NCBI GenBank assembly: GCA_947474875.1
Contig: CANJKY010000289.1
Coordinates: forward strand, 1 to 5,761
Origin: Gemmataceae bacterium
GTDB taxonomy: Bacteria; Planctomycetota; Planctomycetia; Gemmatales; Gemmataceae
Length of the DNA: 5,761 nt
Direction of reading: 5' to 3'
How positions within the stretch are numbered: position 1 is the first letter of the stretch; the number at the start of each line of letters is the position of its first letter. The notes under the pieces were generated by a model, which saw only the letters and a list, made by a program, of their open reading frames with translations, was not told the DNA's origin and ran no database searches. Both the position numbers and the translations under genes were made by a program. This document shows positions 1-5,761 of this stretch, piece after piece.

Positions 1-1
1 C

Positions 2-448
2 CTGACCACCGTGTTCCCGGAGGCGCGGCTGAAACAGTTCCTGGAAGTCCGCGGGGCGGACGCCAACCCGCCGGCCCTGGCCCTGGCGGTGCCGGCGGTG
101 TGGAAGGGGCTGCTTTACGACCCGCATGCCCTCGCCGCGGCCGGCGAAGTCGCCCGCCACTTCCGCCCGGCCGACTTACCTGGCGTGTTCGAGGCGGCGG
201 CCCGGCGTGGGCTAGCGGCCGAACACAGCGGGCGCACCCTGCTGGCGTGGGCGAGAGAGGTGATCAACACCGCGGCCGAAGGGTTACGGCGGCAGGCGGA
301 GCGAACAGGGTTTCCGGACGAGCGGCCGTTCCTCGACCCGGTGTACGAGGTGCTCGCCCGCGGCACGTCGCCCGGATCCGAAACGCTGGCCGCGCTCGCC
401 GGCCGCCGACCGACTCCGGCCGACACACTCGGCCGGTACGAGTACTAG
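2..448 (+). CDS. gshA: Glutamate-cysteine ligase, plant/alphaproteobacterial type (GCS2 family), C-terminal part
   Basis: This is the 3' end of a gene that begins before the window: the frame is open from base 2 and ends at TAG 446-448, giving about 148 residues. The product would join glutamate and cysteine using ATP to make gamma-glutamylcysteine, the first step of cytoplasmic glutathione synthesis. The visible part begins LTTVFPEARLK, followed by LEVRGADA (residues 14-21) and a VWKGLLYD segment. It ends with a helical region, the phrase YEVLARGTSPGSETLAAL, and an aromatic YEY terminus. This order (TVFPE, then LExRGAD, then GLLYD, then a terminal R/SGxTPAExLL-like stretch and an aromatic end) is what I know from the plant-type ligases. 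The GTG at 11 is an internal codon, not the start, because the conserved TVFPE region runs through it. The family usually has about 450 residues, so roughly the last third is here. An EgtA-like gamma-glutamylcysteine synthetase is an alternative. It converges on the ABC-F gene. Confidence 0.82.
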   Translation: MTTVFPEARLKQFLEVRGADANPPALALAVPAVWKGLLYDPHALAAAGEVARHFRPADLPGVFEAAARRGLAAEHSGRTLLAWAREVINTAAEGLRRQAERTGFPDERPFLDPVYEVLARGTSPGSETLAALAGRRPTPADTLGRYEY

Positions 449-479
449 CGACCACTACGGGGGCCGGGGAAGGACAAGC

Positions 480-507
480 CGGTTAAGTTCGGGTCAGAGT
501 TCAACCG
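480..507. terminator. Imperfect hairpin between convergent genes, possible bidirectional terminator
   Basis: The 70-base gap between the two convergent stop codons (449-518) contains an inverted repeat with arms 480-490 and 497-507 around the loop GGGTCA. Read as + strand RNA, the 11-position stem has one mismatch and two G-U pairs. Read as - strand RNA, it has two adjacent mismatches and one G-U pair. It lies 31 bases after the ligase stop and 11 bases after the ABC-F stop, where a shared terminator would be expected. No U tract follows on either strand, so this is not a classical intrinsic terminator and its function is inferred from position. The rest of the gap shows nothing else recognisable. 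Confidence 0.33.
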
Positions 508-518
508 CGAACCGCTTC

Positions 519-2321
519 TCAACCGCTACGTTTGGCGGCCAGTTGTTCCCAGCGGGCGAAGAGCGCTTCCACCTTCGCCCGGGCCTCGTCCAGGGCCTGG
601 CAAGCGGCGTTCAGCCTGGCGTGCCCAGCGGTGGACGCCGCTTCGACCTCGGCTTGCCTCGTCTCCACCGCCTGTTCGGCGGTCAGGATCGCCGCCTCCA
701 TCCCGTCCCACTCCTGTTGCTCCTTGAAGCTCAGCTTCTTCGCCTTGGGCGGCGGGGCGGCCGGCTTCTCCCCCTTCTTCACCGGTTCTTCGACCTTCTT
801 CGCGTCACGCTCGTAAGCCGTCAGCCACTGGCCGACACTCCCGTAGGGGGCGGCCCCGCCCTTGCCGTCCAGCCCGATCACCTCGGTACACAGGCGGTCC
901 ATCAGATCCCGGTCGTGGGTGACGAGCACCACCGCACCGGGGAACTCGGACAAACTGTCTTCGAGCACCTCCAGGCTGGCGATGTCCAGGTCGTTGGTCG
1001 GCTCGTCGAGGAACAGCACGTCGGCCGGCTGGAGCATCAGTTGGGCGATACGCACGCGGGCCTGCTCGCCGCCGGACAAAGCGGACATCTCCAGGTTCAG
1101 CATCTCGGCCCGAAACAGGAACCGCTGCGCCCACGCGGCGACGTGCATCGGCTGGCCGTTGAACACCACCGTGTCGCCGTTCGGACTGAGCGCCCGGCGG
1201 AGCGGGATGCTCAGGTCGAGCGCCGCCCTGCCCTGCTCGAACACCACCGTCCGCAACCCTTCGGCGCGGACCACCGCGCCGGCGTCCTGTGCGAGTTGGC
1301 CGGCTAGCACCCGCAGCAGCGTGCTCTTCCCGCTGCCGTTCGGCCCGAGCAGTCCGAGCTTGGTGCCGGGGCTGAGGGTGATGTCCAGGTTGCCGAACAG
1401 GGTTCGCCCGCCGAGCGACTTGCCGATGCCGGTCGCGGTCAGCAGCTTTTTGGATTGCCGGCCGGTGCCCGCGAAGTCGATACCCGCCGCCCCGGCCGCC
1501 TGGGTGCGGTAGTTCAGTTCCGCCAACTCCGCCCGGCGGTCGGCCGCCTCGCCGATCCGCGACCGCGACTTCCGCCGCTGCGCCGACTCCTTCCGCCCCA
1601 GCCACTCGGTCTCCCGCCGCACCTGGTTCGCCACCGCCTCCCGCAGCCGCTCCTGCGCCTCCATGAACTCGTCGCGGCGGTCGGCGAAGCTGTCGTACCC
1701 GCCGCCAGCCCGGAACGCCCCGTCCGGGTAAATGCGGCTCACCTCAAGGATGTCGTCGGCGATGGCCCGCAGGAACGCCCGGTCGTGGGTGGACACCAGG
1801 TAGGCGAACGGCGCGGCCCGCAGCAGCCGTTCGAGCCACACCACGCCGGGCAGGTCGAGGTGGTTGGTCGGCTCGTCCATCAGCAGCAGGTCGGGCTGGC
1901 GGACCAGTTCGCGGGCCAACGCCAGCCGCTTCTTCCACCCGCCGGACATGCTCGCGGCCGGCTGGTCCGGATCGGCGAAGCCGACCTGGGTGAGCGTGAT
2001 CGCGGTCTGTGTCTCCCGCTCGTAGTCCTCCAGCGGCGAGTCGGCGAGCGCGGCCAACAGCACCTCACGGGCGGTGGCGCCGTCGGGAAATGTGTCGTCC
2101 TGCGGCACGTAACCGACCCCCACCCCGCGGCGGGCGGTGCGGGTGCCGGTGTCGGGCTCCTCCAGGCCGGCGAGGATCTTCAGCAGCGTGGACTTGCCCG
2201 CCCCGTTCGGGCCGATCAGCCCCACCCGCTCGCCCGCCTTCAGGTCGAACGTCAGGCCGGCGAACAGCGGCCGCGGGCCGTAGCTCTTGGTCAACCCGGA
2301 CACACTCAACAACAGGCTCAT
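519..2321 (-). CDS. uup: ABC-F family ATPase, Uup type
   Basis: This is a complete 600-residue soluble ABC-F protein with two nucleotide-binding domains and no membrane segments. Such proteins act on the ribosome rather than in transport; E. coli Uup (about 635 residues) has been linked to ribosome function and to lower precise transposon excision. Domain 1 has Walker A GPNGAGKST (37-45), a Q-loop near Q74, signature MSGGW (125-129), Walker B LLLMDE (145-150) and switch H179. The interdomain linker (about 215-285) is charged and Arg/Glu-rich, as expected for the ribosome-contacting arm. Domain 2 has GPNGSGKST (326-334), LSGGE (415-419), VLFLDE (435-440) and H469. A Lys/Pro-rich spacer (about 508-530) leads to a C-terminal coiled coil starting KLSFKEQQEWD (529-539), the mark of the Uup subgroup. 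All catalytic residues look intact. ATG 2321 is supported by MSLLLSVSGLTKSYG, a normal family N terminus, and by a weak AGGA at 2331-2328. It follows the PPC gene on the same strand after 85 bases. Confidence 0.93.
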   Translation of the reverse strand: MSLLLSVSGLTKSYGPRPLFAGLTFDLKAGERVGLIGPNGAGKSTLLKILAGLEEPDTGTRTARRGVGVGYVPQDDTFPDGATAREVLLAALADSPLEDYERETQTAITLTQVGFADPDQPAASMSGGWKKRLALARELVRQPDLLLMDEPTNHLDLPGVVWLERLLRAAPFAYLVSTHDRAFLRAIADDILEVSRIYPDGAFRAGGGYDSFADRRDEFMEAQERLREAVANQVRRETEWLGRKESAQRRKSRSRIGEAADRRAELAELNYRTQAAGAAGIDFAGTGRQSKKLLTATGIGKSLGGRTLFGNLDITLSPGTKLGLLGPNGSGKSTLLRVLAGQLAQDAGAVVRAEGLRTVVFEQGRAALDLSIPLRRALSPNGDTVVFNGQPMHVAAWAQRFLFRAEMLNLEMSALSGGEQARVRIAQLMLQPADVLFLDEPTNDLDIASLEVLEDSLSEFPGAVVLVTHDRDLMDRLCTEVIGLDGKGGAAPYGSVGQWLTAYERDAKKVEEPVKKGEKPAAPPPKAKKLSFKEQQEWDGMEAAILTAEQAVETRQAEVEAASTAGHARLNAACQALDEARAKVEALFARWEQLAAKRSG

Positions 2322-2354
2322 TCGTGGTCCTGCGACGATCCGTGCGAAGGGCTG

Positions 2355-2360
2355 ATTGTA
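2355..2360 (-). promoter_or_regulatory. Possible -10 element (TACAAT) upstream of the ABC-F gene
   Basis: On the - strand, TACAAT (2360-2355) lies 33 bases upstream of the ABC-F start codon. It stands out as an A/T-rich hexamer in an otherwise G/C-rich gap and differs by one base from the sigma-70 consensus TATAAT. No convincing -35 hexamer is found 16-18 bases farther upstream; the 17-base position reads GGGCAT. It could give the ABC-F gene its own promoter, independent of the upstream operon. Planctomycete promoters are poorly defined, so this is a weak call. Confidence 0.22.
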
Positions 2361-2379
2361 TGCGGCGGTTCGTGAGGAT

Positions 2380-2400
2380 GCCCGTCAGGCCCGTGAGGGC
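2380..2400 (-). terminator. Small hairpin just downstream of the PPC gene, weak terminator candidate
   Basis: Six bases after the PPC stop codon on the - strand, GCCC-TCA and TGA-C-GGGC can pair around the loop CGGGCC, giving a 7-bp stem with one bulged C. A competing 4-bp GCCC/GGGC hairpin (loop TCAC) also exists. No T-run follows. It could mark the end of the DUF1553-DUF1501-PPC transcript, but G/C-rich DNA makes such small hairpins often by chance. Confidence 0.2.
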
Positions 2401-2406
2401 GAAGAC

Positions 2407-3978
2407 TCACTTCGGAGGCGACGGGGACACGGTCAGCCACAGGTCAGAGGCGGTCCGCTCGAAGGCGGGTTGGGCGGCGGTAGCGAACCGCTTGAACATG
2501 TCGTCGCCCTTCTTCCCCACGCCGATGCGGATCGGCCCACTCACCCCCGGCTTGGTGGCCGTCAGTCGCAACACCACCGCGTTCGGGTCGGGCTTGGCGG
2601 GGGTGCCGACGCTGGCCGTCACCCCGTCCGGCAGTCCGTCGGCGAACGAGATCAACTCGTCCTTGAAGCCGTTCTTCTTCGCCAACGTGAGGGGGATGTC
2701 GAGCGGAGTACCGACGGCGACTGTGAACCGGTCCGCTGCCACGGTCGCGGCCACGTCGGGGGCCGCCGGGGTGACTCGCATACGGAACAGGTGCCGCGGG
2801 CCGACGGAGTTGAACAGGTCGCGAACCTCGATCTTGTACTCGCCCGACTTGGGCGGGGTGAAGGTGGCGTCGATCCCCCCGCCGAGGGCGGCGGGTTCGG
2901 CCTTCAGCAGTTGCTTGCCGGCCGAATCCAGCACCCGCAGAACCGGGGTGAGCGACAGGCCGAGGGTGGTGGAATCCAGCCGGAGGGTCAGCGGCTTGCC
3001 CGCCTCGGCGGTGATCGGGACGACGGCCGAGGTGTTCGACTTCGTCACCCGACCGGTGGCCGTGAACGGCGGTGACAGCGGCTTGTCAGCAGGGGAGGCG
3101 GTAAGGTCGAAGCACGGGTGCGGATCACGGGCGACGGCAAACGGGTGGGCCACGCCGATCACGACGTCCGACTTGCCGAGCGTGGCCGTGACTGCCTTCA
3201 GGTTCCATCCGGCGAGGGTGAGCTTCGCCTCCTTCCCCGCCTCTGCCGCCAGCGGGGAGACGAAATCGACGAACTCCTCGGTGGTGAGTGTCAGCCGGTA
3301 GACGCACGCCGGCGAGCCGAAGTAGCGGATGCTGCTGTCCGGGGCGGACGGGAAGGCGAACACCCGCACCACGAACGTGCCGGCGGCCGGGGCGGTGAAC
3401 GCCACCTCCGGGTCCAGCCCGCGGGCGTCGTGGTTCTGCTCCAGCACGGTGCCGTCGGCGGACAGCACCTCCATCACCGCGTCCACCGGCGAGCGGAGGG
3501 TGCGGTGGGCGTCGAGCGACGCGACCAGCGTTTGCCCCTTGGCCAACTTCACCGCGAAGCAGTCCACGTCCCCGCTCTTCGCCAACACACCGTTCACCAC
3601 CTTCGGCACGGCCACCACCGGGGCGATCCCGGCCGCGTCGTTCGGCTCGACTTCCGTTTGCTCGGGCAGATCGCCCACGACGAACGGCCGCAGTTCGCTC
3701 GCCCCGCTGGCGTCGTGGAAGCGAAGCCATACAGCCCCGAGAGGGGCGTCGGCGGCGATGGCCACCGCGAACTTTCCCTTATCCTTCTCGGCCGTCACGG
3801 CCACGCCGGGGACGCTACACCACCCCTTGGCCGGCCAGGTGTCGAACGTGCCGGTGGCTGTCACCGCCACCGTGGTGCCCCGCTGCCCGCCGGTCGGGGT
3901 GAGGGTGGTGACGGCCGGCGGGGCGGCGAAGAGTGGTGCGGCGAGTAGTAATCCGACGATCAGGTGCGGCAGTTTCAC
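2407..3978 (-). CDS. Secreted protein with PPC (pre-peptidase C-terminal) domain and repeated beta-sandwich modules
   Basis: This 523-residue exported protein starts with a Sec-type signal peptide: MKLPHL, a hydrophobic core LIVGLLLAAPLFA, and likely cleavage near AAP (18-20). Five beta-rich modules follow by eye. Residues about 21-105 form a TIG-like module opening VTTLTPTGGQRGT. Residues about 107-235 form a PPC domain with EVEPND (109-114), GDVDCF (136-141) and the TAPAAGTFVVRV strand. Residues about 236-300 form a second TIG-like module, and 305-405 a second, degenerate PPC-like module with TFTPPKSGEYKIEV. Residues 406-523 form a final sandwich. No catalytic motif is visible, so binding or scaffolding is the inferred role. 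The GTG start at 3978 overlaps the DUF1501 stop by four bases (GTGA) and has AAGGAG eight bases upstream. The nearby ATG at 3983-3981 reads straight into TGA and cannot be the start. The neighbours are typical of planctomycete DUF1553/DUF1501 operons. The specific ligand is unknown. Confidence 0.87.
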   Translation of the reverse strand: MKLPHLIVGLLLAAPLFAAPPAVTTLTPTGGQRGTTVAVTATGTFDTWPAKGWCSVPGVAVTAEKDKGKFAVAIAADAPLGAVWLRFHDASGASELRPFVVGDLPEQTEVEPNDAAGIAPVVAVPKVVNGVLAKSGDVDCFAVKLAKGQTLVASLDAHRTLRSPVDAVMEVLSADGTVLEQNHDARGLDPEVAFTAPAAGTFVVRVFAFPSAPDSSIRYFGSPACVYRLTLTTEEFVDFVSPLAAEAGKEAKLTLAGWNLKAVTATLGKSDVVIGVAHPFAVARDPHPCFDLTASPADKPLSPPFTATGRVTKSNTSAVVPITAEAGKPLTLRLDSTTLGLSLTPVLRVLDSAGKQLLKAEPAALGGGIDATFTPPKSGEYKIEVRDLFNSVGPRHLFRMRVTPAAPDVAATVAADRFTVAVGTPLDIPLTLAKKNGFKDELISFADGLPDGVTASVGTPAKPDPNAVVLRLTATKPGVSGPIRIGVGKKGDDMFKRFATAAQPAFERTASDLWLTVSPSPPK

Positions 3979-5297
3979 CCCATCAACTCCTTGATGGGGG
4001 TGCCGTCGGACACGATGTGCGTCGGCCGTCCTTCCGGGGTATACAGCATCTTGTCCGGGTCGATACCCAGCTTGCGGTAAATGGTGGACGCGAAGTTCTC
4101 CGGCGACAGCACCCGCTCGACGGCCGCGAACCCCTTGCGGTCGGTCGCCCCGATCACCTGCCCGCCGGGCGTACCCCCGCCGGCGAACAGCACGCTCATG
4201 GCGTTCGCCCAGTGGTCGCGGCCCGGCTTGCTCTGCCCGGCCAGGGTGGAGATTTTTGGCGTGCGGCCGAACTCGCCCAGCGCGACCACCAGCGTGCTGT
4301 CTAACAGTCCGCGTTCGTCCAGGTCGGTGATGAGGGCCGCCACCGACTGATCCCAGTTCGGCAGCCGCTTGCGGAGGGCGTCGAACAGGTCAGAGTGGTG
4401 GTCCCACCCGCCGTCGTTGATCGTCACGAACGGCACCCCCGCCTCCACAAGTCGGCGGGCGAGCAGCAGCCGCTGACCGAACCCGTTCCGGCCGTACCGG
4501 TCGCGGACCTTCGGCGGCTCGTCGGCGATGCGGAACGCGGCCTGAGCCTCCCTCGACCGCATCAGTTCGTTCGCCTGCTGGTAGTGGTCGTCGAGCGCCA
4601 CCACCGGGTCGGCCGCCGCTTTGTCCAGGTACCGTTGGAAGCGGTCCACGTCCGCCCGGAGCGAGCCGCGGTCGGCGAACCGCCCCTCGGTGACGCCGGC
4701 GGGCAGGGCCACGTCCCGCAGGCGGAAGCCGGAGCTGTTCGGATCGCCGTCGGCCACGAACGGGGCGTATCTGGCCCCCAGGAAGTTCGGTCCGCCGGAG
4801 CGGGTCATACTCGGCAGGCTGAAGTACGCCGGCAGCCCCGCCGGGGCTGGCTTCTGGTGGGCCACCACCGACCCCAGGCTGGGGTGGAAGCTGACGAACG
4901 CCCCGCACCCGACCGGGATCCGCGGCGGCGCGCCGGTCATCATGTAGTGGTTGCCGGCCCCGTGGTTCCCCTGGTCGTGGCGGATGGACCGCACGACGGC
5001 GAGCTTGTCGAAGTTCGTGGCGAGCTGCTTCATGTGTTCGGAGAAGAACACCCCGCTCACGCTCGTCGGCGTCGGCTTGAACTCGCCGCGGTACTCCTCC
5101 GGGGCGTCCGGCTTCGGGTCGAACGTCTCGAAGTGGGTCGGCCCGCCGTCCATCCAGATGAGGATGCACGCCTTCGCCGGGGCGGTGTCGGCCTTCGCGG
5201 GGTCCCGGGCACGCAGCGCCGACACCAGCCCGCCGCCGAGCAGCGTGCCGAGGCCGACCTGCAAGAAGTCGCGGCGGGAGGTCGGGCGGGCGAACAT
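3975..5297 (-). CDS. DUF1501 family protein, Tat-exported, alkaline-phosphatase/sulfatase-like
   Basis: This is a complete 440-residue DUF1501 protein. The N terminus carries a twin-arginine signal, SRRDFL (7-12), then a Gly/Leu-rich hydrophobic stretch (13-29), so it is predicted to be exported folded by the Tat pathway, consistent with a metal-loaded enzyme. Family motifs appear in order: WMDGGPTHFETFDPK (48-62), RHDQGNHGAGNHYMMTG (106-122), INDGGWDHH (293-301), GEFGRTPK (341-348) and GRDHW (359-363). In the alkaline-phosphatase/sulfatase superfamily, to which DUF1501 is related, Asp and His residues in such motifs hold metals. D50, D299, H300/H301, D361 and H362 are therefore candidate ligands, by inference. 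No reaction has been established for the family as far as I know. ATG 5297 is well supported by GGAGG at 5309-5305, seven bases upstream, and by the twin-arginine motif directly after it. It follows the DUF1553 gene by 14 bases and overlaps the PPC gene by four. Confidence 0.93.
   Translation of the reverse strand: MFARPTSRRDFLQVGLGTLLGGGLVSALRARDPAKADTAPAKACILIWMDGGPTHFETFDPKPDAPEEYRGEFKPTPTSVSGVFFSEHMKQLATNFDKLAVVRSIRHDQGNHGAGNHYMMTGAPPRIPVGCGAFVSFHPSLGSVVAHQKPAPAGLPAYFSLPSMTRSGGPNFLGARYAPFVADGDPNSSGFRLRDVALPAGVTEGRFADRGSLRADVDRFQRYLDKAAADPVVALDDHYQQANELMRSREAQAAFRIADEPPKVRDRYGRNGFGQRLLLARRLVEAGVPFVTINDGGWDHHSDLFDALRKRLPNWDQSVAALITDLDERGLLDSTLVVALGEFGRTPKISTLAGQSKPGRDHWANAMSVLFAGGGTPGGQVIGATDRKGFAAVERVLSPENFASTIYRKLGIDPDKMLYTPEGRPTHIVSDGTPIKELMG
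3987..3992 (-). promoter_or_regulatory. Ribosome-binding site AAGGAG for the PPC gene
   Basis: AAGGAG (3992-3987, - strand) lies within the last codons of the DUF1501 gene, with eight bases between it and the GTG start at 3978. It decides the start: the only close ATG is in the DUF1501 frame and is followed at once by GGG and the stop. Together with the GTGA overlap it points to translational coupling of the two genes. Confidence 0.7.
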
Positions 5298-5304
5298 CGG
5301 TCAG

Positions 5305-5309
5305 CCTCC
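5305..5309 (-). promoter_or_regulatory. Ribosome-binding site GGAGG for the DUF1501 gene
   Basis: GGAGG (5309-5305, - strand) lies in the 14-base gap after the DUF1553 stop, seven bases from ATG 5297. It supports that start, and the lack of room for a separate promoter supports co-transcription with the DUF1553 gene. Confidence 0.7.
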
Positions 5310-5311
5310 GG

Positions 5312-5761
5312 TCAGTCGATGAACACGAACTCGGGCGTGTTGATGAGCGCCCACATCAGGTCTTCGGTGGCGGCGCGGCGGGTCGTTCCCTTCTTCTCGA
5401 ATTTCGACACGCACAGCTCGCTCTCCTCCGCCGTCGGTCGGCGGTTGTAGGCGAGCAGGTACAGCTCTTCGACGATCTCCGCCGGCGTCTTTTTGCTCTC
5501 GGCCAGCTTCGCCGCCCGCCCCTTGTCGGCGGTGATCTTCACGGCCAGACCGGGGGCATTCATCAGGTGCAAGGCCTGCACCACGGTGGTGTCGGAGGTC
5601 CGCTCGCACGGCGGGTCCTGGTTCGGGTCGGGGCGGCCGAAGCTGTCCAGGAACTTGGAGTCGAACCGCACCGTCCACGCCTCCACCGCCCGCGACCCCT
5701 CCGGCATGGCGTCGAACTTCTCCGCCACCCCGGTCACGTCGCTCACCGCGTCCAGCAGCAC
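5312..5761 (-). CDS. DUF1553 domain protein (DUF1549/DUF1553 type), C-terminal end only
   Basis: The gene runs in from beyond the right edge and ends at TGA 5314-5312; 149 residues are visible. The frame is open to the last base, and the edge GTG is an internal valine of VLLDAVSDVTG, not a start. The order of conserved pieces is that of the DUF1553 C terminus: LLDAVSDVTG, FLDSFGRPDPNQDPPCER, then QALHLMN, then EELYLLAYNRRPTAEE, then EDLMWALINTPEFVF close to the end. Full-length planctomycete homologues are long exported proteins, often with a cytochrome-c-like domain and DUF1549 ahead of DUF1553; none of that can be seen here. Their biochemical function is not established. It is the first gene of this tight - strand operon within the window and lies 14 bases upstream of its usual partner, DUF1501. 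The ending FVFID is intact, with no sign of disruption. Confidence 0.88.
   Translation of the reverse strand: MLLDAVSDVTGVAEKFDAMPEGSRAVEAWTVRFDSKFLDSFGRPDPNQDPPCERTSDTTVVQALHLMNAPGLAVKITADKGRAAKLAESKKTPAEIVEELYLLAYNRRPTAEESELCVSKFEKKGTTRRAATEDLMWALINTPEFVFID

Noticed and set aside
11..13. GTG as a start codon for the ligase.
   Set aside because: The conserved TVFPE segment begins before and continues through this codon, and the remaining 145 residues are only the C-terminal third of the family.
519..2321. ABC-F gene as an antibiotic-resistance determinant or an exporter ATPase.
   Set aside because: The C-terminal coiled coil starting KLSFKEQQEWD and the linker match the housekeeping Uup subgroup. 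There is no permease gene beside it and no sign of mobility.
1455..2375. A 306-codon + strand frame opposite the ABC-F gene.
   Set aside because: Its Arg/Gly/Pro/His-rich, low-complexity translation is the shadow of the conserved ABC-F gene, whose Walker and signature motifs fix the real frame.
2009..3301. A 430-codon open frame on the + strand, antisense to the ABC-F 5' end, the gap and the PPC 3' end.
   Set aside because: It is Ser/Arg/Ala-rich with no recognisable domain and spans two well-supported genes on the other strand. Long antisense frames are expected in G+C-rich coding DNA.
4395..5450. A 351-codon + strand frame opposite the DUF1501 gene and the end of the DUF1553 gene.
   Set aside because: Both opposite-strand genes have clear family motifs and ribosome-binding sites. 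This frame has Val/Arg/Gly-rich content with no known motif.
5759..5761. GTG at the window edge as a start for the DUF1553 fragment.
   Set aside because: It encodes the internal valine of a conserved VLLDAVSDVTG stretch; the gene continues outside the window.
1..5761. CRISPR array, tRNA, insertion sequence, phage or defence module.
   Set aside because: No regularly spaced repeats, tRNA-like cloverleaf, transposase or integrase motif, or terminal inverted repeat was found. Coding regions fill nearly all the window and gaps are 85 bases or less.

Overview
The window looks like chromosomal DNA from a planctomycete, most likely Gemmataceae. This is inferred from the high G+C coding sequence and above all from a DUF1553 - DUF1501 - PPC-domain gene set, an arrangement typical of that phylum. 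No rRNA or other phylogenetic marker is present, so the taxonomic call rests on gene families.

Layout. On the + strand, the window opens inside the 3' third of a plant/alphaproteobacterial-type glutamate-cysteine ligase (2-448), the first enzyme of glutathione synthesis. After a 70-base convergent gap (449-518) with an imperfect hairpin that could stop transcription from both sides, everything else lies on the - strand. In transcription order, right to left, these are: the C-terminal end of a DUF1553 protein (5761-5312, cut by the window edge); a Tat-exported DUF1501 protein (5297-3975); a secreted multi-domain PPC protein (3978-2407); and, after an 85-base gap, a complete Uup-type ABC-F ATPase (2321-519).

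How the genes relate. The DUF1553, DUF1501 and PPC genes form a tight operon. There are 14 bases between the first two, with a clear ribosome-binding site. The next pair overlaps by 4 bases (GTGA), with an AAGGAG site inside the upstream gene. DUF1501 and PPC both carry export signals, so the module probably works outside the cytoplasm. Its biochemical role is not established; DUF1501 belongs to the alkaline-phosphatase/sulfatase-like group, and PPC domains are beta-sandwich binding or accessory modules. The Uup-type ABC-F protein is a cytoplasmic ribosome-associated ATPase and is probably functionally separate, although it could be reached by read-through.

I see no tRNA, rRNA, CRISPR array, insertion sequence, phage gene or recognisable defence gene. 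No non-coding stretch exceeds 85 bases. The least understood part is the exported DUF1553/DUF1501/PPC module; it is a known recurring planctomycete arrangement, so I do not claim it as a new system.
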